A DNA stretch of 64,000 nucleotides, from NCBI GenBank assembly GCA_965246785.1, contig CBDFFM010000020.1, positions 124,001-188,000 on the forward strand, written 5' to 3'. A program made the translations under genes and the position numbers. This DNA comes from UBA1952 sp965246785. GTDB taxonomy: Bacteria > Bacteroidota > Bacteroidia > Chitinophagales > Chitinophagaceae. Below the pieces are notes generated by a model, which saw only the letters and a list, made by a program, of their open reading frames with translations, did not search any database and was not told the DNA's origin. The stretch's first letter is position 1; each line of letters opens with the position of its first letter. Below are positions 9,159 to 19,142 of this stretch, in pieces.

Positions 9159-10052
9159 ATGAAAGTCGTAGTATTCGGGGCCAATGGTTATGTAGGTCAG
9201 CATGTGGTAGCCTACCTCGTGGAAGAGTTGGGCCACGATGTGACGGGCCTTGACCTGCAGGACGCGTTCAAAGGCGACCACAAGATTAAATACCAGCGGG
9301 CGGACATCACCGACAAAACACAGATGGATACGCTGCCGGTTAACTATGATTTCATCTACTTCTTCGCCGGCCTGACGGGCACCGAAATCACCTTTGACAA
9401 GTACGAAAAATACATTGACGTCAACGAAAAGGGTCTGCTGAATCTTTTAGACCGCATCCGCCATTCCGATGCCCGGCCAAAGATTATTTTTCCTTCCACC
9501 CGGCTCGTGTACAAAGGTGTGGAAGGTGCGCGGCTGAATGAACAGGCAGAGAAGAAGATTAAGTCGCTCTACGCTTCTACCAAGTACAACGGCGAGCTGT
9601 ACTTGGAGATGTATCGCAACCTGTACGGCATTGACTACAGCGTTTTCCGCGTGAGCGTGCCTTACGGCAATACGCTTTCTACACCATGGTCGTATGGAAC
9701 GCTCAGCGCATTCATCCAGCAGGCGATGAACAACCGCGTTATTACGCTGTATGGCGATGGCAGCCTGACGCGCACCTTTACGCACATCACGGATGTATGC
9801 CGGCAGATGATATTGGCCGGCGAGCAAAAGGAAACCGGCGGCGAATGCTACAATGTGGATGGCGAGGCTTTTTCCCTGAAAGAAGTGGCGGAAGTGGTGA
9901 TACAGAAATACGGCGGCGACATCCAGTGCATAGACTGGCCCGGCAAAAGCCTCGCGCTGGAATCCGGCCACACGGTTTTTGATTGCAGCAAGATTCAGGC
10001 GGTGCTGCCGCAGACGCTCACGCATTCGCTGGCGGCCTGGGTAAATGAATAA
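9159..10052 (+). CDS. NAD-dependent epimerase/dehydratase (extended SDR)
   Basis: 297 residues. Rossmann nucleotide-binding GANGYVG is at residues 8-14, the catalytic tyrosine and lysine are in YASTKYNGE, and a typical TFTHITDVCR stretch occurs near the substrate domain. It should act on a nucleotide-activated sugar as an epimerase or a 4,6-dehydratase-like enzyme. Its stop overlaps the next glycosyltransferase start by 8 bp, so the two are cotranslated. The substrate cannot be decided from sequence. Confidence 0.87.
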   Translation: MKVVVFGANGYVGQHVVAYLVEELGHDVTGLDLQDAFKGDHKIKYQRADITDKTQMDTLPVNYDFIYFFAGLTGTEITFDKYEKYIDVNEKGLLNLLDRIRHSDARPKIIFPSTRLVYKGVEGARLNEQAEKKIKSLYASTKYNGELYLEMYRNLYGIDYSVFRVSVPYGNTLSTPWSYGTLSAFIQQAMNNRVITLYGDGSLTRTFTHITDVCRQMILAGEQKETGGECYNVDGEAFSLKEVAEVVIQKYGGDIQCIDWPGKSLALESGHTVFDCSKIQAVLPQTLTHSLAAWVNE

Positions 10053-11289
10053 AATGGGGGCATTGACAAACAAGCAGCACATACTACTCTTCATCCAGGA
10101 ATACGGTCAGGGCGGCGCCGAAAAGGTAGCCTACATGCTGGCCGATATGCTGGCTGCCACCGGCAGATTTGAGCCGCTGCTGTGCTCGCTGTATGCGCCC
10201 ATGGTGCCAGATAGCGGCAGTAAAGTGAAACGTGTTACGCTCGGCCTTTCCGGCGCTAAAAATCCTTTGCAGAAGCTCGGGAATTATTACAAGGCGCTCA
10301 CCGGTCTGCGCAGGCTCAAGAAGGAGCATAGTATAGACCTCACCATCAGCAGCCTTTGGCCATGCGACTGGCTGAGCGTGCTGGCTGGCAAGGAAGGCAA
10401 GATTGCCATCATCCAAATCAACATCCTGAACAACCCGCAGAATACGGCGATGGTGAAGGCCAAGCGCCTCGTTCGCCACATCTACAATTCCTGCGACAAG
10501 GTGGTGCTGGGCGGCGGCAATCTGTGGACGGAAGTAACAGGCTTTTTCGGCGTGGACGAGCGGAAGCTGCAGATTATCCAGAATCCGATTGACAGCAGCG
10601 TCATTGAGCGGAATCTGGTTGCGCCTTTGGACGAGCGGCTGCAAGGCCTGTTTGAAAAATACAAGGTGCTCGTATCCGCCAACCGACTGCATCATATCAA
10701 GAACACCGAAGCGCTTATCCGCATACACGACCTGCTGCCGAAAGATTCCGGTTTCCGCTTTCTGATGATTGGCGAGGGCGAGGAGAAGGCGGCAATGGAA
10801 GCGCAGATAAGGAAACACGGTTTGACGTTCGCGAATTTGGAAGACGAGCCGTTCAATGAGAATGCCGACATCTTCTTCCTCAAATTTCAGAAGAATATCC
10901 ACAACATCATCACCCGGGCAGCCGCCTTTGTGTTCCCGACGATGGGCGAGGGACTGCCGCTGGCGCTGATTGAATCCATGTACTGCCGCGTGCCGGTGAT
11001 ATGCAGCGATTGTCCGAACGGCGGCATCTTTGAAATCATGCAGGGCGCGGGCGCTTATGACATTGATAAGCCGCGCACAGCGCCGGAGCGTACAGCTGGC
11101 GGCTGGCTGATGCCGGTGCCGCTTACTCCGGAGAGAGACGCTATCTGGCGGGATACGATTTTGGAATTGGGGAAGCTGGACGCGGCAAGTGTTGAAGATT
11201 TGAAGAGTGCCAACCGCCGGCGCGCAATGGATTTTGACATGAGCACCACCTCGCAGAAGTGGATTCAACTAATTGACAGCATTATCTAA
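10045..11289 (+). CDS. Glycosyltransferase family 4 protein
   Basis: 414 residues. N-terminal YGQGGAEKVAYMLADML carries the GGAE acceptor loop, and the C-terminal domain has PTMGEGLPLALIESMYCRVPV with the E-x7-E donor motif. Two starts are possible (10045 and the ATG 9 bp later). It overlaps the upstream epimerase gene by 8 bp. A cytoplasmic transferase for one sugar of the repeat unit is likely; specificity is unknown. Confidence 0.9.
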   Translation: MNKMGALTNKQHILLFIQEYGQGGAEKVAYMLADMLAATGRFEPLLCSLYAPMVPDSGSKVKRVTLGLSGAKNPLQKLGNYYKALTGLRRLKKEHSIDLTISSLWPCDWLSVLAGKEGKIAIIQINILNNPQNTAMVKAKRLVRHIYNSCDKVVLGGGNLWTEVTGFFGVDERKLQIIQNPIDSSVIERNLVAPLDERLQGLFEKYKVLVSANRLHHIKNTEALIRIHDLLPKDSGFRFLMIGEGEEKAAMEAQIRKHGLTFANLEDEPFNENADIFFLKFQKNIHNIITRAAAFVFPTMGEGLPLALIESMYCRVPVICSDCPNGGIFEIMQGAGAYDIDKPRTAPERTAGGWLMPVPLTPERDAIWRDTILELGKLDAASVEDLKSANRRRAMDFDMSTTSQKWIQLIDSII

Positions 11290-11293
11290 CAAC

Positions 11294-12514
11294 ATGGCAA
11301 AGCAGGGTTCGGTTTTATATCTCTCTTACGACGGCCTGAGCGACCACATTGGGCAGAGTCAGGTGATGCCTTACCTGCGGGCGTGCAGCGCGCAGGGCAT
11401 TAAATTTCACCTCGTCACTTTTGAGAAGGCGAAGAATAAGGAGAAGATTGAAAAGATTGCCGCGATGCTGCATTCGGAAGGGCTCGTATGGCACCCGATG
11501 CAATTCACGGAGGGCCGCGGCATGCAAAACAAGCTGTATGACTTCCTGCGCTTTGTGTGGACGGCTCTTTGGGTCTCGGTGAAGCATGGATGCGTGGCCA
11601 TTCACAGCCGCTGCTATTTCGCGTCCAACATCGCGCTCATCATCAAATTCCTGACCGGGAAGAAAATCATTTTTGATACGCGCGATTTTTGGATTGATTC
11701 CAACGTGGAGCATGGCCGCATCAACCTGAAGCGCCGTTCGCATCGTGCCGTGCATAGCGTGCTGCGCTGGTTTGAGCGGAAGCTGTACAACAGGTCAGAA
11801 GTCATTATCACGCTCACGCATACCGCGCGGCAGATTTTGCAGGAGCGCTATCCACAGCGCAGGAATGAAAGTTTTGTCGTCATTCCTTGCTGCGTGGATT
11901 TGAATCTGTTCAATCCGCAAAGCGTATCGCAAAGCGCCCTTTCTGAATTGAAGACTTCGCTGAAGCTGAACGATTCCGTCACCTTTGGCTATGTAGGCAG
12001 CACGGGCACGGCTTATATGATTTCGGAGCTGCTGGATTGCTTCATCATCATTAAGCAGCAAGTGCCGAATGCGAAGATGCTTTTCATCATCAACAACGAC
12101 AGCGAAGGCGTGCAGGCGATGGCAAACGAGAAAGGCATTTCCGCCAACGACATCGTCATCCATTCCGCACCGCGCGAGCAGATGCCGCTTTACATCTCAC
12201 TGATGGATTACGGCATCTTCTTCATCACGCCGACGTTCGCGAAGAAAGGCACCTCGCCTACGAAGCAGTACGAGATGCTGGCGATGGGCAAGGCCATTAT
12301 CTCAAACGCGGGCGTTGGTGATGCTGAGCGCATTTTTGACGAGCTGGACTGCGGCTATCTGGTGCACAACTTCAATGACGCCGACTACAATGGCGCGGCG
12401 GCCTGGGTGGCGCAGGATGGCGGGCAGGCGCATCATTTCAACATCAGCAACTACTCGCTGGCCTACGGTACGGCCAAGTACTTGGCGGTTTACAAAAACG
12501 TTTTGTCCCGATGA
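11294..12514 (+). CDS. Glycosyltransferase, GT4-like
   Basis: About 406 residues from ATG 11294 (MAKQGSVLYLSYDG). A TTG at 11273 would overlap the preceding gene and is less likely. The GT-B fold is seen from DGLSDHIGQSQVMPYL at the N-terminus and FAKKGTSPTKQYEMLAMGKAII at the C-terminus, the latter being the donor-sugar region with a divergent E-x7-E motif. Its stop overlaps the next start by 4 bp. It is one of four consecutive cotranscribed genes that probably build the same repeat unit. Confidence 0.87.
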   Translation: MAKQGSVLYLSYDGLSDHIGQSQVMPYLRACSAQGIKFHLVTFEKAKNKEKIEKIAAMLHSEGLVWHPMQFTEGRGMQNKLYDFLRFVWTALWVSVKHGCVAIHSRCYFASNIALIIKFLTGKKIIFDTRDFWIDSNVEHGRINLKRRSHRAVHSVLRWFERKLYNRSEVIITLTHTARQILQERYPQRRNESFVVIPCCVDLNLFNPQSVSQSALSELKTSLKLNDSVTFGYVGSTGTAYMISELLDCFIIIKQQVPNAKMLFIINNDSEGVQAMANEKGISANDIVIHSAPREQMPLYISLMDYGIFFITPTFAKKGTSPTKQYEMLAMGKAIISNAGVGDAERIFDELDCGYLVHNFNDADYNGAAAWVAQDGGQAHHFNISNYSLAYGTAKYLAVYKNVLSR

Positions 12515-13605
12515 GCAAGAAGATACTCTTTGTGAACCCTTATCCGCACGACAAGGCACCCAGCCAGCGCCTGAAGTTTGAGACCTACTACGATTACTTC
12601 GGGGCAAACGGCTACGAGGTGGAGCACACTTCTTTCTACGACGAGGAAGCCTGGAAGGTGATGTACCAGCCGGGACATCAGGTAGGAAAGGTGATGGCGA
12701 TTGTGCGCGGCTATCTGCGCCGGCTGAAGTATGCGTTCAAGCTGCGGCAGTACGATATTGTGTTCATCCATTTGTGGGTGACGCCCATCCGGCCGGTGCT
12801 GTACGAGCGCCTTTATTGCGCCATCGCGAAGCGCGTCATTTACGACATTGACGACCTCGTATTCATGAAAACTGCCAGCCACATGGCTTGGTGGAAAAAG
12901 TTTTTGAAGAGCAGCCAGAAGGCCATCTATCTGATGAAGCACGCCCGGCAGGTGCTGACGGGCACGCCTTATCTCAACGACTTCGTCAAGCAATACAATC
13001 AAAAGAGCAACGACATCTCGGTAACGATAGACACGGACGTGTATGTGCCGAAGAACGATTACAGCAACAGTGATAAAATCATCGTTGGCTGGAGCGGCAG
13101 CCTGAGTACCTCGCCTTACATGAAGCTGCTGCACCAGGTGCTGCTGGATGTGCAAAAGATTGAACCCTTCAAGCTGCTGGTAATGGGCGATGCCGGTCTG
13201 AAGATGGACGGCATTGAAGACTACGAAGCCATCAACTGGAGCCAGCCGACCGAGGTACCTACGCTTCAGCGCTTTGACATCGGCCTCTACCCGCTGCCCC
13301 TGGACGACCAATGGGTGATGGGCAAGAGCGGCGGCAAAGCCCTGCAATACATGGCCCTCGGCATCCCGACGATTGCCACGGCCATAGGCGCTAATTTCCG
13401 CGTGATTGAGGACGACGTAAGCGGCTACCTCGTGGCCACGCCGGAAGAATGGGTAGATCGCATTGTGATGCTTATCCGTGATGCCGCTACAAGGCAGCGC
13501 ATAGGTGAGGCAGCTCGGGAGCGGATTGAGACGATGTTTTCTATCAAAGCCACCGCGCCCATCTATCTGAAGATTCTGAACGAGGTAGTCGCGGAGCCGG
13601 CGTAA
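12511..13605 (+). CDS. Glycosyltransferase, GT4-like
   Basis: 364 residues. MSKKILFVNPYPHDKAPSQR is a GT4 N-terminus of the type that names the acceptor loop APSQR, and SGGKALQYMALGIPTIAT is the C-terminal donor region. IVGWSGSLSTSPYM marks the start of the second Rossmann domain. It is the last gene of the plus-strand run and converges with the membrane protein gene on the other strand only 5 bp away. No terminator is visible in that space. Confidence 0.87.
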   Translation: MSKKILFVNPYPHDKAPSQRLKFETYYDYFGANGYEVEHTSFYDEEAWKVMYQPGHQVGKVMAIVRGYLRRLKYAFKLRQYDIVFIHLWVTPIRPVLYERLYCAIAKRVIYDIDDLVFMKTASHMAWWKKFLKSSQKAIYLMKHARQVLTGTPYLNDFVKQYNQKSNDISVTIDTDVYVPKNDYSNSDKIIVGWSGSLSTSPYMKLLHQVLLDVQKIEPFKLLVMGDAGLKMDGIEDYEAINWSQPTEVPTLQRFDIGLYPLPLDDQWVMGKSGGKALQYMALGIPTIATAIGANFRVIEDDVSGYLVATPEEWVDRIVMLIRDAATRQRIGEAARERIETMFSIKATAPIYLKILNEVVAEPA

Positions 13606-13609
13606 GGCA

Positions 13610-14965
13610 TTACGCCTGCTGCTCCGCAGTTTTCCTACTGCTGCCGAATTTAGTTTGGTAAAGCACTGCAAGGCCAAGCAGGTAAAATGGCATACACGGG
13701 ATTTTATAACGCACCAATGTGCCGAAGTTGGCCGCGGAAAGACCTACAAGAAAGGCGAAGGCCAAGCTGTAAAGAAAGCAGAATTGGAGCAGCGCACTCC
13801 CAAAAATGGTCCGGATGGTTCTGAAAAAGCCCACTTTAAATACTACAAAAAGGGTAAAGTAAAGCACCAGCATGCTTTCTGCTGAAGCCAGCAATATAAA
13901 AGGGCTCAGGTATTCCCAAGGGTAGGGCCGGAAGAGCGTCAGATTAATGCCAGTCGGAATAGCTGCAACAATACCTGATAGAGAAGCCATATTCACATTA
14001 AGTTCGTACGAGGAACCGGCTTTCCCCCCGAACTGCTGGATATTGGTGTAAGTAGTATTTGTCGTTTCCAGCACTTGATTCAGGGAATAGATTCCTAGCA
14101 GGTCTGAAGAATTCTGAAAGAAAATGACTACCAGTACTACAGACGTTATTACTACCACAGGCGAAATAATAGCCCTAAGGCCGGGATTTCTGATAGCCTC
14201 TTTATAACGGGAAAAAATATACAGAATAATGCCTGGCGCAAAGGCACCAAGTATATACACCTTTACCTGAGCCACGAAAATCGCCGCTGTCATCAACCCA
14301 ATGATATTCTTGACTACGTGCCGTCTTTTGATAAACACATAATAGACGCAGATAAACATCCAGCACAATGCCGAGAAGGAAACTGTATCCTTAAAGATAC
14401 CAGCATCCCAGATGACAATAGATGGGACATAAAGCGTACAGGCGCCAGCCAAATTTAATGAAAGATTAAACTCACGATGTAACAGCAAGAATAGATTCCA
14501 TATAGCTATGAAAGCGAAGTAGCAAAAGAAGATAGAACATGGCAAAAAGGCGTTGAAAGAAAAAAAGTTGAAAATCCCTGCCACCTTACATACAGAGAAA
14601 GAACTATTTGCAAAAATGAAGGCATTTGACATATCCAACTGATCCAGATTGGTCAGGTTAAATTCATCAATATTGTTGAGCAGTACATGAAAGATTTCTG
14701 TAGGGTGGGCTTTCCAGTATTCTGTCAGCATCTTCGCCCCTTCAAAGTAGAAGCGCCCATCATAAGCGCCATTATAATAGTGCTCATATATCAGGCCAAT
14801 TGAGATACAGCCGACTAGCTTGAGCGCCATGCCCCGGTTAAAATGGCGTCTTAGCACGGGATTATCCGTGCCGTGCCGCCGCCGGTAATAAAGGTTGAAC
14901 ATGACCAGTACCCCTATCAGATAGAAGGGCAGCAGCACATAGTCATACCAGAAGATAAAGTACAT
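13610..14965 (-). CDS. Polytopic membrane protein, candidate O-unit/EPS polymerase (Wzy-like)
   Basis: 451 residues with roughly ten hydrophobic segments and no recognisable soluble enzyme domain. Examples are LLPFYLIGVLVMFNLYY at the N-terminus and FCFLYSLAFAFLVGLSAA near the C-terminus, with a long loop after the first third. Wzy polymerases are recognised mostly by topology and locus, not by motif, and this is the only polytopic intact protein in the polysaccharide locus. Base composition is much more AT-rich than its neighbours. It starts 6 bp after the UDP-xylose synthase stop. A membrane glycosyltransferase of GT-C type is an alternative. Confidence 0.6.
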   Translation of the reverse strand: MYFIFWYDYVLLPFYLIGVLVMFNLYYRRRHGTDNPVLRRHFNRGMALKLVGCISIGLIYEHYYNGAYDGRFYFEGAKMLTEYWKAHPTEIFHVLLNNIDEFNLTNLDQLDMSNAFIFANSSFSVCKVAGIFNFFSFNAFLPCSIFFCYFAFIAIWNLFLLLHREFNLSLNLAGACTLYVPSIVIWDAGIFKDTVSFSALCWMFICVYYVFIKRRHVVKNIIGLMTAAIFVAQVKVYILGAFAPGIILYIFSRYKEAIRNPGLRAIISPVVVITSVVLVVIFFQNSSDLLGIYSLNQVLETTNTTYTNIQQFGGKAGSSYELNVNMASLSGIVAAIPTGINLTLFRPYPWEYLSPFILLASAESMLVLYFTLFVVFKVGFFRTIRTIFGSALLQFCFLYSLAFAFLVGLSAANFGTLVRYKIPCMPFYLLGLAVLYQTKFGSSRKTAEQQA

Positions 14966-14971
14966 ATTAGC

Positions 14972-15934
<963 letters not shown>

Positions 15935-16105
15935 CTAATGAGTAATGATTGAAAATTTATGGTCGTCAGACAATGATGATTCCGCATTCAGCTAAATACG
16001 CCTTGCAGCGACTTTTGTCATTCCTGCAGGGAATCTTCGCTCGCGGCATTTGAGATCCGCCACGGCAGATGACAAAGATTGGGTGGGCAGCAATTCAACA
16101 CCGCA
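15935..16105. other. Intergenic gap with a loose inverted repeat
   Basis: No gene seen. The words TTTTGTCATtcCTGC near 16013-16029 and GCAGATGACAAAG near 16065-16077 are imperfect reverse complements and could fold at the end of the upstream minus-strand transcript. Confidence 0.3.
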
Positions 16106-17486
16106 CTACAGCCCGCGTGAATGCACAATTTCCTCCGGCTTTTCTTCCAACGGCGGGCGCAAAAAAGCATTCACCGTTTTCCGGCCAATGCTTTGATAAT
16201 AGAAACCCATCTTCTCCATCTTAGATAGCGTATAAACATTCCGCCCGTCAAATATGGCCGGGTGCCGCAGTTCCCCTTCCCATGCGCTCAAAGTCCGGTG
16301 TTCGGAACTCACTCCATTCCGTGACAATGGCCAGCGCATCGGCGCCCTTCAGCGTATCATACGGGTCTTTGGCGAAGTACACCGCCTCCGTGCCCGGCAG
16401 GCGGCGCACATTGTCCATCGCCTCCGGGTCAAAAGCCCTCACCCGCGCACCGGCCTCCAGCAATTCATTGATAAGCTCCAGCGCCGGCGCTTCGCGTATA
16501 TCGTCCGTCTCCGGCTTGAAGGCGAGGCCCCACACCGCAATGGTGCGGCCGCTGAGGTCGGTGCCGAAGTATTCCTTGATTTGCTGCGCCAGAATCTCTT
16601 TTTGACGTCTGTTCACATCCATTACTGCGTCTAAAATGCGGAATTTATAATCCCACTCCTGCGCCGTGCGGCTCAGGGCCTGCACATCCTTCGGGAAGCA
16701 GGAGCCGCCGTAGCCGACGCCAGGGAAGAGAAACCGCTTCCCAATCCGCGAATCCGAGCCGATGCCGATGCGGATCTGGTCCACATCCGCACCCGCCTTC
16801 GCGCAAAGGTTCGCCATCTCGTTCATAAAGGAGATGCGCATGGCCAGGTACGCATTCGCGGCGTACTTGGTCATCTCCGAGGAGCGCTCGTCCATAAAGT
16901 AGATGGGATTGCCCTGCCGCACGTACGGCTGGTACAGCTCATCCATCAGGCCGCGGGCGCGCTCGGAGGTGGTGCCTATCACTACGCGGTCAGGCTTCAG
17001 GAAGTCTTCAACAGCAACGCCTTCCCGCAGGAACTCAGGATTGGAAACCACGTCAAACAATTCCGCGTCAAGCCCGCCGCCGAGCAGTACATCGCGCACC
17101 CGCTCTGCCGTGCCCACGGGCACCGTGCTCTTATTCACAATGACGGTGTACTTCGTAATGAGCTTCGCCAAATCGTCCGCCACTTTCAATACAAAGCGCA
17201 GGTCGGCAGCGCCATCCGCGCCAGGAGGGGTAGGCAGGGCCAGAAAGATGATCTGGGCCTTCTCAATGCCTTCTTCCAGCGAAGTGGTGAAGCTCAGGCG
17301 GCCTTCGCGGATGTTTCTGGTAAGCAATTGCTCTAAGCCCGGCTCATAGATGGGCGTCTTCCCGGCGCGCAATTGCACCACCTTCGCCTCGTCCACATCC
17401 ACACATACCACCTTGTTGCCCGTCTCGGCAAAGCAGGTGCCCGATACCAGCCCCACGTAGCCCGTTCCTATAATAGCTATATGCAT
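16106..17486 (-). pseudogene. ugd: UDP-glucose 6-dehydrogenase (ugd), with a single-base frameshift
   Basis: Oxidises UDP-glucose to UDP-glucuronate. From ATG 17486 (MHIAIIGTGYVGLVSG) the frame contains the Rossmann domain, catalytic Cys263 in GYGGSCFPKDVQAL and the C-terminal UDP-binding domain up to FRTPDFERMG. It then shifts at a run of four C on the plus strand (16273-16276). The remaining conserved tail, ELRHPAIFDGRN to GRKTVN, continues in another frame to 16106. Removing one base of the run restores a full-length protein. This may be a sequencing error, a real mutation or phase variation. The long reading frame extends to 17600, but family alignment and the promoter-like box support 17486. 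Confidence 0.85.
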
Positions 17487-17502
17487 CCCTGTAAAATGTG
17501 CG

Positions 17503-17510
17503 CAAAAATA
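17503..17510 (-). promoter_or_regulatory. Bacteroidota -7 box (TATTTTTG) before ugd
   Basis: TATTTTTG on the minus strand fits the Bacteroidota consensus TAnnTTTG and lies 16 bp before the ugd ATG. No clear TTG is found at the -33 position, so the call rests on the -7 box and its place. Confidence 0.45.
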
Positions 17511-17581
17511 GCGCATTGGCAGCGCTGAAGAAGGATGTTTATAAGGTCTGAAGGGTAGCCATCCTTTTACGCAGTCCCGGA

Positions 17582-17810
17582 TTCCTGCCGTACCAAGCAC
17601 TACAATACAGGCTTGAAATAATAATACGGCCGTACTAAGCCCTCCGGCACTGTGTCCCAGGGGTCATACGGCCGTAGGGCGGCACCGGCGCACCGTGGCA
17701 GAGCTCTTAATACGGCCGTATGTACGTGTGGCGCACGGTGCCGGAAGGCTTAGTACGGCTGTATTGACACTTGGGACACCGTGCGCCAGTGCTCCCTACG
17801 GCCGTATGCA
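17582..17810. repeat. Array of palindromes TACGGCCGTA at 42-44 bp spacing
   Basis: Five 10-bp palindromes (four perfect TACGGCCGTA and one TACGGCTGTA) are centred at 17629.5, 17671.5, 17715.5, 17758.5 and 17801.5. A sixth decayed copy (CCTGCCGTAC) is centred at 17587.5. Between them lies a second motif, CGGCACCGTGCGCC or its reverse complement, in alternating orientation, so that neighbouring units are inverted copies of one another. The spacing is not a multiple of three, so it is not coding. The array fills the gap between divergent genes for UDP-glucose 6-dehydrogenase and a glycosyltransferase. Confidence 0.8.
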
Positions 17811-17877
17811 GGTGCGGCGCACGGTGCGCGGGGCAACGCCTCGCTTATTATGAGGGGCTGCGGCCGTGCCGGCCGCT

Positions 17878-17885
17878 TACCTTCG
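17878..17885 (+). promoter_or_regulatory. -7-like box (TACCTTCG) before glycosyltransferase
   Basis: TACCTTCG resembles the Bacteroidota TAnnTTTG box with one change and lies 31 bp before the TTG start at 17917. The same TAnnTTCG form occurs before atpG and before the UDP-HexNAc dehydrogenase gene (22443-22450, minus). No -33 element recognised. Confidence 0.35.
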
Positions 17886-17916
17886 CGTCACGTTAACGTC
17901 TTAAAACAAAGCCCTC

Positions 17917-19116
17917 TTGCCCCGCGTCCTCTGCATCCTCAACCGCCTCATCATAGGCGGCCCCGCCATCATTGCCGCGCTCCAGACGCGCTATATGGCG
18001 CCGGAGTATGATACGTTGCTGGTGGTGGGCGGCAAGGACGACCATGAGCAGGACGCCACCCACCTGACGGAGGCCCTCGGCATTACCCCCCACTATATCC
18101 CGGAGATGAAACGCTCCATCTCTCCCAACGCCGACCGGGCGGCGTATAAGAAGATGAAGGCGCTTATTCAGGACTTTAAGCCCGACATCGTACACACCCA
18201 TGCCGCCAAAAGCGGGGCTATCGGGCGGCTGGCGGCCTTCGCCTGCAAGGTGCCGGTGGTGGTGCACACCTTTCACGGGCACGTATTCCACTCTTACTTT
18301 GGCAAGGCCAAGACGCAGGCCTTTATCTCCATTGAGCGTTACCTCGCCAGGAAGTCGTCTGGTATCATTGCCATATCCGGCTTGCAGAAGGGCGAGCTGG
18401 CGGATGACTACCGCATCTGCCCGGCAGAGAAGATTAAGGTCATTCCCATCGGCTTTGACTTAGACAAATTTTCGGCGGATACGGAGCGGAAGCGGGCCGC
18501 CTTCCGCAGCCGGTACGATATTGCAGACGATGAAATAGCCATTGGCATCGTGGGCCGGATTGTACCGGTTAAGAATCATGAGTTATTCGTGACGGCGGCG
18601 GCAAAAACCCTTAAAACCACATCCAAGAAACTCCGCTTCATCGTAGTGGGCGATGGCGACATGCGCCCGGCGATGGAAAGCGCCTTTCTTATGGAAGGCA
18701 TTGATTATGCCTACTGGCCGGCAGAGCAGCGCCATGCACAAGCTATTTGCACCTCCTGGCAAACGGAGATGGACGAGGTGTTTTCAGGATTAGACATTGT
18801 AGCCCTCACGTCGCACAACGAAGGCACACCAGTGTCGCTCATTGAATCGCAGGCGGCCGCCCGGCCGGTGGTAAGCACGGATGTAGGCGGCGTTGCGGAC
18901 GTTGTTGAAGATGGCAAGGCCGGTTTTGTAACGCCCGCTGGCGATGCAAGCGCCTTTGCAGCGGGGCTGCTGAAGTTGACCGAAGATGCAACCATGCGGG
19001 AACGCTTCGGTATGGCGGGAAGAAGCTTTGTGCGAGAGCGCTTCTCCTATCAACGCCTCGTGCGCGATATGGATGCTTACTACAAAGAGCTATTGGCAAA
19101 GGCCGGAAGCCGGTAA
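17917..19116 (+). CDS. Glycosyltransferase family 4 protein
   Basis: 399 residues from a TTG start (MPRVLCILNRLIIGGPA). The N-terminal IGGPAIIAALQT acceptor loop, the HTHAAKSGAIGRLAA stretch and the C-terminal TSHNEGTPVSLIESQAAARPVV with E-x7-E are all typical. It likely adds one sugar to the lipid-linked glycan. It is transcribed alone, divergent from ugd across the palindrome array, and converges with the minus-strand gene at 19143. The TTG start is chosen because no ATG lies before the conserved first strand. Confidence 0.9.
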   Translation: MPRVLCILNRLIIGGPAIIAALQTRYMAPEYDTLLVVGGKDDHEQDATHLTEALGITPHYIPEMKRSISPNADRAAYKKMKALIQDFKPDIVHTHAAKSGAIGRLAAFACKVPVVVHTFHGHVFHSYFGKAKTQAFISIERYLARKSSGIIAISGLQKGELADDYRICPAEKIKVIPIGFDLDKFSADTERKRAAFRSRYDIADDEIAIGIVGRIVPVKNHELFVTAAAKTLKTTSKKLRFIVVGDGDMRPAMESAFLMEGIDYAYWPAEQRHAQAICTSWQTEMDEVFSGLDIVALTSHNEGTPVSLIESQAAARPVVSTDVGGVADVVEDGKAGFVTPAGDASAFAAGLLKLTEDATMRERFGMAGRSFVRERFSYQRLVRDMDAYYKELLAKAGSR

Positions 19117-19142
19117 ACGCCATTCCGAAATCCGCATATCGC

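Noticed and set aside
10084..11268. 394-codon frame antisense to a GT4 gene
   Set aside because: The sense strand has clear GT4 motifs; the antisense translation has no family features.
12490..13677. 395-codon frame antisense to a GT4 gene
   Set aside because: Same reason: shadow of a gene with clear motifs.
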